64,000 nucleotides of DNA from Sphaerotilus hippei (GCF_003201595.1 NZ_QJJS01000006.1:1-64000), one strand, 5' to 3'. Counted from the first letter of the stretch, positions 50,714 to 61,440 are shown. The notes: generated from the sequence alone by a model not told the origin. Made by a program: numbers and translations.

Positions 50714-51385
50714 ATGGCGATGCTCTCGAACCTCGACCTGATCCGCCGTGTCCCCTTGTTTTCCATGCTCACCACCGAACAGGCGCAGACCATCGCCGAC
50801 GGCGTGATCAAGCGGAGATACCGGCGGGGCGAGATCATCGTGGAGCAGGGCCGCAAGTCCGATGCGCTGTTCATCCTGCTGAGCGGACGCGCACGCGTGA
50901 TCACCTCCGACGCGCGGGGCCGTGAAGTGATCCTGGCCGTGCTCGAGTCGGGTGATTACCTGGGCGAGATGAGCCTGATCGACAACGAGCCCCACTCGGC
51001 GACCGTGCGGGCCGAGGTGCAGACCGACGTGCTGGTGCTGGCCCGCTCGGATTTCGCGGCCTGTCTGCCCGAGAACTCCAGCCTGTCCTACGCCATCCTG
51101 CGCGGCCTCGTGTCGCGCCTGCGCAATGCCGACCGGCAGATCGAGTCCCTGGCCCTGCTCGATGTCTACGGCCGGGTGGCCCGAGCCCTGCTCGACATGG
51201 CGCAGGACGAGGAGGACGGCAGCAAGGTCATCCGCAGCAAGGTGTCGCGCCAGGACCTGGCCAAGGTCGTCGGCGCCTCGCGCGAGATGGTCAGCCGGGT
51301 GATGAAGGACCTGGAGGAGCGCGGCCTGATCGAGACCCAGGAGAACGGCTGGGTCAACCTGACCGAGCGGCTCACGACCCAGTGA
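50714..51385 (+). CDS. Crp/Fnr-family transcriptional regulator
   Basis: 223 aa. Cyclic-nucleotide-binding fold (about 10-125: [46 protein letters not shown]) and a C-terminal winged helix ([34 protein letters not shown]). No N-terminal Cys cluster is present, so it is not an oxygen-sensing FNR; the RxxS-type cAMP pocket is not clearly complete, so the ligand is unknown. A clean AGGAG at 50702-50706 precedes ATG 50714. Confidence 0.93.
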   Translation: MAMLSNLDLIRRVPLFSMLTTEQAQTIADGVIKRRYRRGEIIVEQGRKSDALFILLSGRARVITSDARGREVILAVLESGDYLGEMSLIDNEPHSATVRAEVQTDVLVLARSDFAACLPENSSLSYAILRGLVSRLRNADRQIESLALLDVYGRVARALLDMAQDEEDGSKVIRSKVSRQDLAKVVGASREMVSRVMKDLEERGLIETQENGWVNLTERLTTQ

Positions 51386-51464
51386 GCCTCGTGGCGCGGC
51401 GGACCGTGTCGCAAGTGGCAGGCCGCGGGTGCGGCGGGCACGGTCGATCGCAGAGAATGCGCGG

Positions 51465-53957
51465 ATGACCTATTCGCTTGGAACCCTACGCTCGGGCCGC
51501 TCCGGTGACCGCGCCGCGGCTGCGGCCGATGCCTCGCCGTCCCGGATCCCGTCCAGTCGCCGGCGGCTCCAGATCGGCCTGACCGTCGGCGCCGTGCTCT
51601 GGCTCGTCTGGTGTCTGGCGATGTTCACGCACCACCCCGCCGATGTCGCCTTCTCCACGTCCGGCATTCCGGGCGAGGCCGTGCACAACCGCGCCGGCGT
51701 GATCGGCGCCTGGTGGTCCGACATCTCCTACGTGCTGTTTGGCTACTCGGTCTGGTGGTGCGCGCTGTTCGCGCTGCGGGACTGGCTGGCCCTGCTGGCC
51801 GGACTGCTGCGCACCGCCCCCGAGGCGCCCCGGGTCGAGGCACCGGCGTCCTGGCGGCCCTGGGGCGTTCCATGGATCGGGCTCGCGCTGGTGCTGATCG
51901 CCAGCACCACGCTGGAGTGGACCCGGGTCTACCGGGTCGAGGCCGGTGTGCCCGGCTCCCACGCGGGCGGCGTGCTCGGCGCGATGCTGGGCCCGCAGTC
52001 GATGCACTGGCTCGGGTTCACGGGCAGCGGTGTCGTGGCGGTGGGCCTGCTGCTGCTGGGGCTGTCCTGGGCCTTCCGTTTTTCATGGCTGGTGCTGGCC
52101 GAGCAGATCGGCGAGGCCCTGGAGGGGCTGCGCCACCGGCGTGTCGAGCGCCTCGAGCGTGACGAGGACCTGCGCATCGGCCAGCAGGCCCAGCAGGAGC
52201 GTGAGCGTGTGGTCGACGACCAGCGCCGCGAGGAGGCCGCCACGCACGTGCCGCTGGTGATTGAGCGGGTGGTCGATCCGGAACCGCCGCCGCGGGTGCC
52301 TGCACCGGCGTCGTCTGCGCTGCCCGTGCCGCCGGCTCCGGTGGCCACGGTGCCCGTGCCCCCGCCGCGGCCGCCACTCGTGGTGCCGGCCCCCGTGGTG
52401 GCGCCGGTGCTGCAGCAGGTGGTCCGCGAGCCGGCGCCGCCGCCGTTCAGGGATTCGCAGGCCGATCCGGGCCGGCTGCCCCAGATCGATCTGCTGGACC
52501 CGCCGGCGCAGTTCGTCGAGACCGTGGCCACCGAGTCGCTGGAGATGACCAGCCGGCTGATCGAGAAGAAGCTCAAGGACTTCGGCGTCGAGGTCCGGGT
52601 GGTCGCGGCCATGCCCGGTCCGGTCATCACCCGCTACGAGATCGAACCGGCGACCGGGGTCAAGGGCTCCCAGATCGTCAACCTGGCCCGTGACCTGGCT
52701 CGGGCGCTGAGCCTGGTCTCGATCCGGGTGGTCGAGATCATCCCCGGCAAGAACTGCATGGCGCTGGAGCTGCCCAATGCGAAGCGCCTGACGATCCGCC
52801 TGTCGGAGATCCTCGGCTCGCAGGTCTACCACGACGCGACCTCGCAGCTGACCATGGGCCTGGGCAAGGACATCGTCGGTCATTCGGTGGTGGCCGACCT
52901 GGCCAAGATGCCTCACCTGCTGGTGGCCGGCACGACCGGCTCGGGCAAGTCGGTGGGCATCAACGCGATGATCCTCAGCCTGCTCTACAAGGCCGAGGCC
53001 AGCGACGTCCGGCTGATCCTGATCGATCCGAAGATGCTCGAGATGAGCGTCTACGAAGGCATTCCGCACCTGCTCGCTCCGGTCGTGACCGACATGAAGC
53101 AGGCGGCCAACGCGCTGAACTGGTGCGTGGCGGAGATGGAGCGCCGCTACAAGCTGCTCAGCAAGATGGGCGTGCGCAACCTCGCCGGCTACAACAAGAA
53201 GATCGACGAGGCCCGCGCCCGCGGCGAGCTGATCCCCAACCCGTTCAGCCTGACCCCCGAGCAGCCCGAGCCGCTCGACCGCCTGCCCTTCATCGTCGTG
53301 GTGATAGACGAGCTGGCCGACCTGATGATGGTGGTGGGCAAGAAGATCGAGGAGCTGATCGCCCGGCTGGCGCAGAAGGCGCGCGCCTGCGGCATCCACC
53401 TGATCCTGGCCACGCAGCGCCCCAGCGTGGACGTCATCACCGGTCTGATCAAGGCCAACATCCCGACCCGCATGTCCTTCCAGGTGTCGAGCAAGATCGA
53501 CAGCCGCACCATCCTCGACCAGATGGGCGCCGAGGCGCTGCTGGGGCAGGGCGACATGCTCTACCTCGCCCCCGGCACCGGCCTGCCCACGCGGGTGCAC
53601 GGCGCCTTCGTCAGCGACGACGAGGTGCACCGCGTCGTCGAGTACCTCAAGTCCCAGGGCGAGCCCAACTACATCGAGGGCATCCTCGAAGGTGGCGTGC
53701 TCGATGCCGACGGCAACGACACCAACGCCGAAGGCGGTGGCGGTGATGCCGAGTCCGATCCGATGTACGACCAGGCGGTGGCCGTGGTGCTGCAGAACCG
53801 TCGCGCGTCGATCTCGCTGGTGCAGCGCCACCTGCGCATCGGCTACAACCGTGCGGCCCGCCTGCTGGAACAAATGGAGCAGTCCGGACTCGTATCGGGC
53901 ATGGCGACCAACGGCAACCGGGACATCCTGGTGCCCGCCGCCCGCAACCCGGAATGA
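51465..53957 (+). CDS. ftsK: DNA translocase FtsK
   Basis: 830 aa. Four membrane helices in the first 210 residues, a Pro/Val/Ala-rich linker (about 270-340), alpha/beta motor domains with Walker [14 protein letters not shown] and [13 protein letters not shown], and the C-terminal gamma winged helix ([33 protein letters not shown]) that reads KOPS. It pumps chromosome ends through the septum and drives XerCD. Coupled to lolA by ATGA overlap. Confidence 0.96.
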   Translation: MTYSLGTLRSGRSGDRAAAAADASPSRIPSSRRRLQIGLTVGAVLWLVWCLAMFTHHPADVAFSTSGIPGEAVHNRAGVIGAWWSDISYVLFGYSVWWCALFALRDWLALLAGLLRTAPEAPRVEAPASWRPWGVPWIGLALVLIASTTLEWTRVYRVEAGVPGSHAGGVLGAMLGPQSMHWLGFTGSGVVAVGLLLLGLSWAFRFSWLVLAEQIGEALEGLRHRRVERLERDEDLRIGQQAQQERERVVDDQRREEAATHVPLVIERVVDPEPPPRVPAPASSALPVPPAPVATVPVPPPRPPLVVPAPVVAPVLQQVVREPAPPPFRDSQADPGRLPQIDLLDPPAQFVETVATESLEMTSRLIEKKLKDFGVEVRVVAAMPGPVITRYEIEPATGVKGSQIVNLARDLARALSLVSIRVVEIIPGKNCMALELPNAKRLTIRLSEILGSQVYHDATSQLTMGLGKDIVGHSVVADLAKMPHLLVAGTTGSGKSVGINAMILSLLYKAEASDVRLILIDPKMLEMSVYEGIPHLLAPVVTDMKQAANALNWCVAEMERRYKLLSKMGVRNLAGYNKKIDEARARGELIPNPFSLTPEQPEPLDRLPFIVVVIDELADLMMVVGKKIEELIARLAQKARACGIHLILATQRPSVDVITGLIKANIPTRMSFQVSSKIDSRTILDQMGAEALLGQGDMLYLAPGTGLPTRVHGAFVSDDEVHRVVEYLKSQGEPNYIEGILEGGVLDADGNDTNAEGGGGDAESDPMYDQAVAVVLQNRRASISLVQRHLRIGYNRAARLLEQMEQSGLVSGMATNGNRDILVPAARNPE

Positions 53958-54598
53958 ACCTCATGTCCTCCAGATCCCTGTCCCGACCGCTGCTGGCCTG
54001 CCTGACCGGCATCGTCCTGCTGACGGCGCATGCCGTCGCCCGTGCCGATGCCTCCGAGGCGCTGCGCCAGTTCGTCCAGACGGTGCAGAGCGCCCGCTCC
54101 GGCTTCACGCAGACCGTCAGCTCGCCCGATGGCGCGAAGAAGAAGACCTCCAGCGGCACCTTCGAATTCCAGCGCCCGAACCGCTTCCGCTTCGACTACA
54201 GCAAGCCCTACGAGCAGCAGGTCGTCGCCGATGGCGTGAAGGTCTGGATGTACGACCTGGACCTGAACCAGGTCACGGTGCGTCCCTACGACCAGGCGCT
54301 GGGCCAGACCCCGGCGGCGCTGCTGACCGGCGGCCAGCTCGACCGCGACTTCACGCTGCGCAACGAAGCCGACGAGGGCGGGCTGCAATGGGTGCTGGCC
54401 ACGCCCAGGGGCAAGGAAGGCAGCATCCGCCAGCTGCGCATCGGTTTCCGTGGCCGTGAGCTCGCCGCCTTCGAGATGACCGACGCCTTCGGGCAGCGTT
54501 CGCGGCTGGAGTTCACCCGCCTGGAGACGCAGGCCGCCATCCCCGCCGCCCGCTTCAAGTTCGTGGCGCCGGCCGGTGCGGACGTGCTGAACCAGTGA
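53954..54598 (+). CDS. lolA: outer-membrane lipoprotein carrier protein
   Basis: 214 aa. Signal peptide with cleavage near VARA/DAS (about residue 32). The mature half-barrel shows [37 protein letters not shown] and [15 protein letters not shown]. It ferries lipoproteins from LolCDE to LolB across the periplasm. It overlaps ftsK and rarA by four bases on each side, so the three are translationally coupled. Confidence 0.96.
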   Translation: MNLMSSRSLSRPLLACLTGIVLLTAHAVARADASEALRQFVQTVQSARSGFTQTVSSPDGAKKKTSSGTFEFQRPNRFRFDYSKPYEQQVVADGVKVWMYDLDLNQVTVRPYDQALGQTPAALLTGGQLDRDFTLRNEADEGGLQWVLATPRGKEGSIRQLRIGFRGRELAAFEMTDAFGQRSRLEFTRLETQAAIPAARFKFVAPAGADVLNQ

Positions 54599-55968
54599 GC
54601 GACGTGGCCGACGACCTGTTCGGCGGCACGGCCGCCGATCCGCCCGCATCCGCGCGGGCGGGTGCCGGTGCCGGTGCCAGTGCCCACGACGCCCAGGTGC
54701 CGCTGGCCGAGCGGCTGCGGCCGCAGCACCTCGACGAGGTCATCGGCCAGCACGACCTGCTGGGCGAGGGCAAGCCGCTGCGTGTCGCCTTCGAGTCCGG
54801 GCAGCCTCACTCGATGATCCTGTGGGGCCCGCCGGGCGTCGGCAAGACCACGCTGGCGCGGCTGATGGCCGATGCCTTCGATGCCCACTTCATCCAGATC
54901 TCCGCGGTGCTCGGCGGTGTCAAGGACATCCGCGAGGCGGTCGAGGGCGCCCGGGTGGCGCAGGCGCGTGGCCAGCGCTGCATCGTCTTCGTCGACGAGG
55001 TGCACCGCTTCAACAAGTCGCAGCAGGACGCCTTCCTGCCGCACGTCGAGTCGGGCCTGTTCACCTTCATCGGCGCCACGACCGAGAACCCGTCCTTCGA
55101 GGTCAACTCGGCGCTGCTGTCGCGTGCCACGGTGCATGTGCTGCAGCCGATGTCGGACGAGGACATGCAGGCCCTGCTGCGGCGCGCCACCGAGGCGCTG
55201 GGTGCGGTGGCGCCGCTGCCGGCCGCGGCCGACCGGCTGATCGCCTATGCCGACGGCGATGCGCGGCGCCTGCTCAACACCTTCGAGAACGTGGTGCGCA
55301 TGCTCGGGGCCGTCCGCCCGATCGACGAGGCGGCGCTGGAGCGCAGCCTGGGTGCGCAGCTGCGCCGCTACGACAAGGGCGGCGAGCAGTTCTACGACAC
55401 CATCTCCGCGCTGCACAAGTCGGTGCGGGGCAGCCAGCCCGATGCGGCGCTCTACTGGTTCGTGCGCATGATCGATGGCGGGGTCGATGCCCGTTACCTG
55501 GCGCGTCGCCTGATCCGCATGGCCACCGAGGACATCGGGCTGGCCGACCCGCGCGCGCTGCGCATGACGCTCGACGCCGCCGAGACCTACGAGCGCCTGG
55601 GCTCGCCCGAGGGCGAACTGGCGCTGGCCGAGGCGGTGGTCTACCTGGCGGTCGCGCCCAAGTCCAATGCCGTCTATCAGGCCTACAAGGCCGTGCGCGC
55701 GCTCGTCAAGCAGGACGGCACCCGCCCGGTGCCGCTGCACCTGCGCAATGCGCCGACCGCGCTGATGAAGTCGCTCGACTACGGCCGTGACTACCGCTAC
55801 GCCCACGACGAAGAGGGCGCTTACGCGGCGGGCGAACGTTATCTGCCCGACGGCATGGATCCGGCGACACGCTTCTACGAGCCCGTGCCCCGCGGACTGG
55901 AGATCAAGATCGCCGACAAGCTGGCGCGGTTGCGGGCGCTGGACGAACAGGCTCGTGGTCGTACCTGA
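54595..55968 (+). CDS. rarA: replication-associated recombination protein A
   Basis: 457 aa. AAA+ ATPase of the clamp-loader type: LAERLRPQHLDEVIGQHDLL, Walker A WGPPGVGKTTLA, Walker B VFVDEVHRFNKSQQ, GATTENPSFEVN, then the MgsA C-terminal part (YWFVRMIDGGVDARYLARRL). It acts at stalled replication forks. The start is GTG 54595 overlapping the lolA stop (GTGA). The first 35 residues are Gly/Ala-rich and variable. Confidence 0.96.
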   Translation: MSDVADDLFGGTAADPPASARAGAGAGASAHDAQVPLAERLRPQHLDEVIGQHDLLGEGKPLRVAFESGQPHSMILWGPPGVGKTTLARLMADAFDAHFIQISAVLGGVKDIREAVEGARVAQARGQRCIVFVDEVHRFNKSQQDAFLPHVESGLFTFIGATTENPSFEVNSALLSRATVHVLQPMSDEDMQALLRRATEALGAVAPLPAAADRLIAYADGDARRLLNTFENVVRMLGAVRPIDEAALERSLGAQLRRYDKGGEQFYDTISALHKSVRGSQPDAALYWFVRMIDGGVDARYLARRLIRMATEDIGLADPRALRMTLDAAETYERLGSPEGELALAEAVVYLAVAPKSNAVYQAYKAVRALVKQDGTRPVPLHLRNAPTALMKSLDYGRDYRYAHDEEGAYAAGERYLPDGMDPATRFYEPVPRGLEIKIADKLARLRALDEQARGRT

Positions 55969-56137
55969 TCTGCCGGTCTCCAGGGCCTGAAACGAGTTGT
56001 TGCGACCTTCGTGCCGGCCTCCCCCGTCGGAGGGAGGCGGCGTGGCGCCATCCCCCGCTAGCATCGATCCCGAGTGCCCGGGACCTCACGCATCACGCAC
56101 CACATCCGGACCAGCGAGTCCGTTCAGGGAATGTCAG

Positions 56138-56929
56138 ATGAAAGTGCTCCTCGTCGATGACCACCCGCTGATCCTGGCGGCCATGCAGTCCGTCATGGCC
56201 CGGCTGGGCCCCCAGGTGGAGGCCACCTCGGTCGGTTCCGCCCGCGAGGCGAAGGCGCTGCTCGAGCGACAGGCCGACTACGACCTGCTGCTGCTCGACC
56301 TGCTGCTGGGCGACGCGAACGGCATCGATGTGCTGGTCGAGCTGCGGGACCGCTGGCCGGCGCTGCCGGTGGTCGTGGTCTCGGCCTCGGACCGGGCCAG
56401 CGACGTGATCCGTGCGATCGACGCGGGCGCGATGGGCTACGTGCCCAAGCGTGCGAGCAACGACATGCTGATCGAGGCCCTGCACCTGGTGATGTCCGGG
56501 GGGCTGTACATCCCGCCGATGGCGCCTTCCCTGAGCCAGCCGCCGTCGAACGCGCCGGTCCAGGTGGTCGGTCCGGCCGGTGCGATGGGGCCGGTGTCGA
56601 CCCGTTCCCTGTCGGCCATGGTCGAGATGGACGAGGTGGCGATGGACGAGGCGCGCGAGCCGCGCCCGGATGCGGCCGACCGGGCGAGCCTGGTGCCGCT
56701 GGAGTCGCTCGGCCTGACCCCGCGCCAGTGCGAGGTGCTGGCCCTGCTGCTGCAGGGCAAGGCCAACAAGGTGATCGCCCGGGAACTGGGCCTGTCGGTG
56801 GAGACCATCAAGGACCATGTGGCGGCCGTGCTGCGCAGCCTGGGCGTGAGTTCCCGGACCCAGGCGGTGCTGGTGGTCAACCAGATCCAGCAGACCCGCG
56901 GCGGAGCCATGCGCCTGATGCGGACCTGA
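56138..56929 (+). CDS. LuxR/NarL-type response regulator
   Basis: 263 aa. Receiver at 1-122 with DDH, phospho-Asp in LLLLDLLLGDANG and Lys in GYVPKRAS; a long Pro/Met/acidic linker (about 128-195), longer than the usual 20-30 residues; LuxR HTH at about 196-250 (LTPRQCEVLALLLQGKANKVIARELGLSVETIKDH). The kinase gene 23 bp downstream is the expected partner. Start ATG 56138 has AGGGA ahead. Confidence 0.93.
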   Translation: MKVLLVDDHPLILAAMQSVMARLGPQVEATSVGSAREAKALLERQADYDLLLLDLLLGDANGIDVLVELRDRWPALPVVVVSASDRASDVIRAIDAGAMGYVPKRASNDMLIEALHLVMSGGLYIPPMAPSLSQPPSNAPVQVVGPAGAMGPVSTRSLSAMVEMDEVAMDEAREPRPDAADRASLVPLESLGLTPRQCEVLALLLQGKANKVIARELGLSVETIKDHVAAVLRSLGVSSRTQAVLVVNQIQQTRGGAMRLMRT

Positions 56930-56952
56930 AGCCCCGGCGAGCAGGAGCAGCG

Positions 56953-58383
56953 ATGTCGAGCCTCCCTGTCGCGGTGGTCGCCGAGGCGCCGGACGCCGGT
57001 CTGGTCGGGCGGCTGGCGCCGCTGGTGCCGGACGGGCTGGTCGAGCTGCCGCTGTGGTGGGTCGTCGCCGGCCTGGTGCTGCTGATTGGTGGTGTCGGCA
57101 GCCTGGTGGGGTGGTCGCTGGCCCTGCAGGCCCGCTGCCGTCGGCTCGAGCACCGGCTGGCGCGCCAGCGGGAGCAGGCCCGTGCCGCCCACGCGAGTGC
57201 GGAGCAGGCGCGTGAAGTGGCCGAAGCGGCCCTGCAGGCCCGCACCCAGTTCTTCTCCGCCGCCAGCCATGACCTGCGCCAGCCGCTGCATGCGCTGGTG
57301 CTGTTTGCCGATGCCTTGCGCGAGCGGTGCCGCGACCCCGACGTGCTGCACCTGACCGGCGGCATCACCGATGCCGTCCGCGCGCTGGACGGCCTGTTCG
57401 ACGAGCTGCTCGACCTGACCTGGATCGACCATGGCGGGGTGGAGCTGCATCCGCAGTCGTTCCCGTTCGAGCGGGTGTTCGAGCGCCTGCGGCCGCACCA
57501 CGAGCCGGTGGCCTTCGACAAGGGGCTGGTGTTCGAGCTGCGCGGCGGGCGGCACTGGCTGCAGGCCGACGAGCAGGTGCTCGAGCGCATCCTGCGCAAC
57601 CTGGTGGCCAACGCGATCCGCTACACCGAGGACGGCGGGGTGCTCGTCACCTGCCGCCCGCGGCGCGGTCAGTTCCTGATTCAGGTCTGGGACACGGGCG
57701 TGGGCATCGCGCCGCAGGCGCAGGAGCGCATCTTCGACGAGTTCTACCAGGTGTCCGGCGAGCACCGGCTGGCCTCGCCCCACCGCAAGGGGCTCGGCCT
57801 GGGGCTGGCCATCGTCAAGCGGCTCGCCGGCCTGATGCAGGCCGACCTGCAGCTCTGCTCCAGGCCCGGCCAGGGCTCGGTGTTCAGCCTGACCGTGCCG
57901 GCCGGCCGGCCCCAGGAGGCGCCTTCGCCGCCGCCGGCGCAGGTCCGGCAGCAGGCGATGCTGACCTCGACCTCGCTGGTCGATCGTTGCCTCGTGGTGG
58001 TCGAGGACGACGAGGCCGTCCGGGCCGGTCTGACGCTGCTGCTGACCGGCTGGGGCGCCGACGTGATCGGGTTTCCTGACCTGGCCAGCGTCCAGGCCTG
58101 GGTCTCGCAGCCGTGCGTGCGCTGCCCGGATCTGCTGATCGTCGACCATGGCCTGCCGCAGCAGGTCACCGCACCGCAGGTCATCCGGCTGCTGCGCGAG
58201 CGTTTCCAGCCCGACCTGCCGGCCATCGTGATCACGGGGGAGGTGCCGCGACCGGATGGCGGCGGGGCAGCCCCTGCGGGCCATCACCTGCTGCGCAAGC
58301 CGGTGGCGCCGAACAAGCTGCGCGCCATGATCGCGGCCAAGCTGCCGCGCCGGCCGCCCGAACCCGCCCGGGCCGGTGCCTGA
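56953..58383 (+). CDS. hybrid sensor histidine kinase
   Basis: 476 aa. One membrane helix (about 36-56), coiled coil (about 60-95), HisKA with His106 (AASHDLRQPLHAL), HATPase (NLVANAIRYTEDG, DTGVGIAP, GLGLGLAI) and a C-terminal receiver (about 345-470) with EDDE, phospho-Asp in LLIVDHGLP and Lys in LLRKPVAP. The SHDLRQPLHAL form is common in kinases paired with LuxR-type regulators, as here. No sensory domain besides the membrane helix is seen, so the input is unknown. GCAGGAG precedes the start. Confidence 0.93.
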   Translation: MSSLPVAVVAEAPDAGLVGRLAPLVPDGLVELPLWWVVAGLVLLIGGVGSLVGWSLALQARCRRLEHRLARQREQARAAHASAEQAREVAEAALQARTQFFSAASHDLRQPLHALVLFADALRERCRDPDVLHLTGGITDAVRALDGLFDELLDLTWIDHGGVELHPQSFPFERVFERLRPHHEPVAFDKGLVFELRGGRHWLQADEQVLERILRNLVANAIRYTEDGGVLVTCRPRRGQFLIQVWDTGVGIAPQAQERIFDEFYQVSGEHRLASPHRKGLGLGLAIVKRLAGLMQADLQLCSRPGQGSVFSLTVPAGRPQEAPSPPPAQVRQQAMLTSTSLVDRCLVVVEDDEAVRAGLTLLLTGWGADVIGFPDLASVQAWVSQPCVRCPDLLIVDHGLPQQVTAPQVIRLLRERFQPDLPAIVITGEVPRPDGGGAAPAGHHLLRKPVAPNKLRAMIAAKLPRRPPEPARAGA

Positions 58384-58464
58384 GCGGGTCGGCCACCGCA
58401 TACAATCGACACCCCTGCAAGAACCCCGAGAGACTCGGCGGCGGCCCCGCTCGAGCGCATACCC

Positions 58465-59388
58465 ATGTCGATGGAAGACCGAGACGGCAAGATCTGGATG
58501 GACGGCGAGATGGTGGACTGGCGTGATGCCAAGATCCACGTGCTGACGCACACGCTGCACTATGGCTGCGGCGCGTTCGAAGGCGTGCGCGCTTACGACA
58601 CCGTCGACGGCACCGCCATTTTCCGCCTGCGCGAGCACACCGAGCGCCTGTTCAACAGCGCCAAGATCCTGCGCATGAAGATCCCCTTCACGATCGAGCA
58701 GGTCGAGGAGGCCCAGAAGGCGGTCGTGCGCGAGAACGGGCTGGCCAGCGGCTACCTGCGCCCGCTGACCTGGATCGGCACCGAGAAGCTGGGCGTCTCG
58801 CCCAAGGGCAACCGCATCCACCTGATGGTGGCGGCCTGGTCCTGGGGCGCCTACCTGGGCGAAGAGGGCATGCGGCGCGGCATCCGCGTCAAGACCTCCA
58901 GCTACACCCGCCACCACGTCAACATCACGATGACGCAGGCCAAGGCGGTGAGCAACTACACCAACTCGATCCTCGCCAACATGGAAGCGACCGACGACGG
59001 CTACGACGAGGCACTGCTGCTCGACGCCTCCGGCTTCGTCTCCGAAGGCGCGGGCGAGAACATCTTCGTCATCAAGAACGGCGTGGTCTACACGCCCGAC
59101 CTGTCGGCCGGTGCGCTCAACGGCATCACCCGCAACACCATCTTCCACATCTGCAAGGATCTGGGGCTGGAGGTGGTGCAGAAGCGCATCACCCGCGACG
59201 AGGTCTACATCGCCGACGAGGCCTTCTTCACCGGCACGGCCGCTGAAGTGACGCCGATCCGCGAACTCGACCGCATCGAGATCGGCATCGGCTCGCGCGG
59301 CCCGATCACCGAGAAGATCCAGAGCGCGTTCTTCGACATCGTCAACGGACGCAACCCCAAGTACGCCGACTGGCTCACCAAGGTCTGA
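58465..59388 (+). CDS. ilvE: branched-chain amino acid aminotransferase
   Basis: 307 aa. PLP fold type IV: WMDGEMVDWRDAKIHVLTHTLHYG start region, GCGAFEGVRAY, RLREHTERLFNSAKI, catalytic Lys in TMTQAKAVSNYTNS, and EGAGENIFVIKNG, FFTGTAAEVTPI. Makes or breaks down Val, Leu and Ile. It is followed 2 bp later by a small zinc protein gene, a pairing conserved in Burkholderiales. Confidence 0.97.
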   Translation: MSMEDRDGKIWMDGEMVDWRDAKIHVLTHTLHYGCGAFEGVRAYDTVDGTAIFRLREHTERLFNSAKILRMKIPFTIEQVEEAQKAVVRENGLASGYLRPLTWIGTEKLGVSPKGNRIHLMVAAWSWGAYLGEEGMRRGIRVKTSSYTRHHVNITMTQAKAVSNYTNSILANMEATDDGYDEALLLDASGFVSEGAGENIFVIKNGVVYTPDLSAGALNGITRNTIFHICKDLGLEVVQKRITRDEVYIADEAFFTGTAAEVTPIRELDRIEIGIGSRGPITEKIQSAFFDIVNGRNPKYADWLTKV

Positions 59389-59390
59389 CC

Positions 59391-59594
59391 ATGAGCGAAA
59401 AACAAGCTGTCGTCGAAGTCACCGCCCGCGACCTGCAGGGTCACGGCGTGGTGGCCTGCCCGAACCCGAAGATGGCGCTGTGGAGCACCCACCCGAAGGT
59501 CTACATCGACCTGAGCCACGCGGGCGAAGGCCGCTGCCCGTACTGCGGCACGGTCTATCGCCTGAAGGCCGGCGAGTCGCTGCACGCCCACTGA
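59391..59594 (+). CDS. small zinc-finger (NDUFS6-like) protein
   Basis: 67 aa. A CHCC zinc site: Cys in VVACPNPKMALW, His in WSTHPKVYIDLS and the pair CPYCGTVYRL. It resembles the zinc-finger domain of the mitochondrial complex I subunit NDUFS6. Function in bacteria is unclear. It is 2 bp from ilvE and 78 bp before waaF. Confidence 0.9.
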   Translation: MSEKQAVVEVTARDLQGHGVVACPNPKMALWSTHPKVYIDLSHAGEGRCPYCGTVYRLKAGESLHAH

Positions 59595-59672
59595 TCGCGT
59601 GATCCCCGGTTCCGGCCCGGCCGCCTGCGTGCGGCGCCATGTTCCGTCAGTGATGCACCCGGGCGCCCGGCG

Positions 59673-60701
59673 ATGAAGCGTGCACTGATCATCGCCCCGC
59701 AGTGGATCGGGGATGCGGTCATGAGCCAGCCGCTGGTGGCCGCGCTGGCCGCCCGCGGCGAGACCGTGACCGTGGCGGCGCTGCCCTGGGTCGCGCCGGT
59801 CTACCGTGCGATGGCGGGCGTGGCGGCGATCGTCGAGCTGCCGTTCGCGCATGGTCGCCTCGACTGGTCCGCGCGCCGCGCGCTCGGCCGCTCCTGGCGC
59901 GGTCACTTCGACGTGGCCTACGTGCTGCCCAACTCGCTGAAGTCGGCCCTGCTGCCGGTCTTCGCGGGCATGGCGCGGCGGGTGGGCTATCGGGGTGAAT
60001 CCCGCTGGTGGCTGATCAACGAGGCGCTGCCCAATCCCGGCCACCGCGGCCCGATGGTCGACTTCTACCTGGCGCTGGCCGATGGGCGTCCCCCCGCGGC
60101 CGGGTCGGTCGCACCGGCCCCCCGGCTGGTCATCGATGCGCCGCGGGTCACGGCGGCGCTGTCCCGGCTGGGCCTGTCGCCGGGTGGCTACTGGGCGTTT
60201 GCCCCGGGCGCCGAATACGGTCCGGCCAAATGCTGGCCCGCCGCGCACTACGCCCGGCTGGCCCGGCGCCTGATGGACGAGACCGGCCTGCCGGTGCTGC
60301 TGCTGGGTTCGGGCAAGGAGGCCGCACTGGCCGAAGGCATCGCGCAGCAGGCCGACGACGGCCGCGCCGGCACGGCGGTCCGCTGCCTGGCCCTGGCCGG
60401 CAAGACCTCGCTGGACGACGCGATGGCCGTCATCGCCGGGGCCCGTGGCCTGGTCAGCAACGATTCGGGGCTGATGCACGTGGCGGCGGCCTTCGGCCTG
60501 CCCCAGGTGGCGGTGTTCGGCTCGACCAGCCCGGAGCACACGCCGCCGCTGAATGCCCGGGCGGCGGTGCTGTGGCTCAAGGACGAGCTGGCGCTGGACT
60601 GCGCCCCGTGTTTCGAGCGCACCTGCCGCTATGGCCACACCCGCTGCCTGACCGAGGTCAGCCCCGAGCGGGTGCACGAGGCGCTGAAGAGCCGGCTGTG
60701 A
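59673..60701 (+). CDS. waaF: ADP-heptose:LPS heptosyltransferase II
   Basis: 342 aa, GT9 family. IIAPQWIGDAVMSQPLVAAL, YVLPNSLKSALLPVFAG, FAPGAEYGPAKCWPAAHYA and the sugar-nucleotide site LVSNDSGLMHVAAAFG, AVFGSTSPEHTPP. Adds the second heptose to lipopolysaccharide inner core at the inner membrane. The start MKRALIIAPQWIGDA fits the family. It is convergent with the anti-sigma gene. Confidence 0.95.
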   Translation: MKRALIIAPQWIGDAVMSQPLVAALAARGETVTVAALPWVAPVYRAMAGVAAIVELPFAHGRLDWSARRALGRSWRGHFDVAYVLPNSLKSALLPVFAGMARRVGYRGESRWWLINEALPNPGHRGPMVDFYLALADGRPPAAGSVAPAPRLVIDAPRVTAALSRLGLSPGGYWAFAPGAEYGPAKCWPAAHYARLARRLMDETGLPVLLLGSGKEAALAEGIAQQADDGRAGTAVRCLALAGKTSLDDAMAVIAGARGLVSNDSGLMHVAAAFGLPQVAVFGSTSPEHTPPLNARAAVLWLKDELALDCAPCFERTCRYGHTRCLTEVSPERVHEALKSRL

Positions 60702-60758
60702 GCGCACGGGGCGGGCGGGCCGTGTGCCCGTCGCGCCCACGCGGCCCGTCGGCCCGGC

Positions 60759-61436
60759 TCAGAGCTCGAGCTTGCCGGCCGACACCACCGGGCCGGTCGG
60801 CGCGCCGGTCGGAGAGCCCCCGGGGGGCTCGATGCTGACCGCGAACGCGGCCGTGCCCTGGAGCAGCTCCGCCCGCCGCACCGTGGTGGCGCCCTGTGCC
60901 GAGACCAGTCCCAGCGACCGCGGGGCACCCTGTGGTGGCACGGCCCACAGCTCCAGCGCCTGCGTCGCGCTCAGCGCCATGCCGCCCAGCGGCTTGAGCA
61001 CCAGGCTGCGGCCGTCGGCGCTGACGCTGGCGACGAAGGTGGCCGGACCCTGCTCGCTGTTCATCACCACCACGACGGGGGGCTGCACCGGTGCCGGCAG
61101 ACCGAGCGCGACCAGCAGCGCCAGGCTGCAGGCGCCCGCGGCGGCGCACAGGCCCTGCCACACCCTCAGGCGCTGCCACCAGGGCCCGGCCTCGCCGGAA
61201 GCGGGCGGCGCGAACAGCGTGGACTGGATGCCGGCCCAGACCCGCGGTGACGGCGGCACCGGCGGCACGCTGGCGGTCAGCGGCATCAGGCGATCCTGCC
61301 ATTGCCAGACCGCCTGGCGCAGGCCGGGGTGGGCCGGCAGCAGGCTCTCGAAGCGCCGCCGCGCGCCGCCGTGCAGGGTGCCCACGACGTATTCGGCGGC
61401 CAGGCGCTGGGCCAGTTCGGGACGGCTGTAGTCCAT
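60759..61436 (-). CDS. anti-sigma factor, RskA/ChrR-like
   Basis: 225 aa. Cytoplasmic N-terminal anti-sigma region (about 1-85: LAAEYVVGTLHGGARRRFESLL, LRQAVWQWQDRLMPL), one membrane helix (about 100-120) and a periplasmic RskA-type domain (about 128-220, with LELWAVPPQGAPRSLGLV). It should hold the ECF sigma factor encoded 4 bp upstream. Start ATG 61436. No zinc-binding HxxxCxxC motif is present, so release is likely by proteolysis. Confidence 0.9.
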   Translation of the reverse strand: MDYSRPELAQRLAAEYVVGTLHGGARRRFESLLPAHPGLRQAVWQWQDRLMPLTASVPPVPPSPRVWAGIQSTLFAPPASGEAGPWWQRLRVWQGLCAAAGACSLALLVALGLPAPVQPPVVVVMNSEQGPATFVASVSADGRSLVLKPLGGMALSATQALELWAVPPQGAPRSLGLVSAQGATTVRRAELLQGTAAFAVSIEPPGGSPTGAPTGPVVSAGKLEL

Positions 61437-61440
61437 GGGG

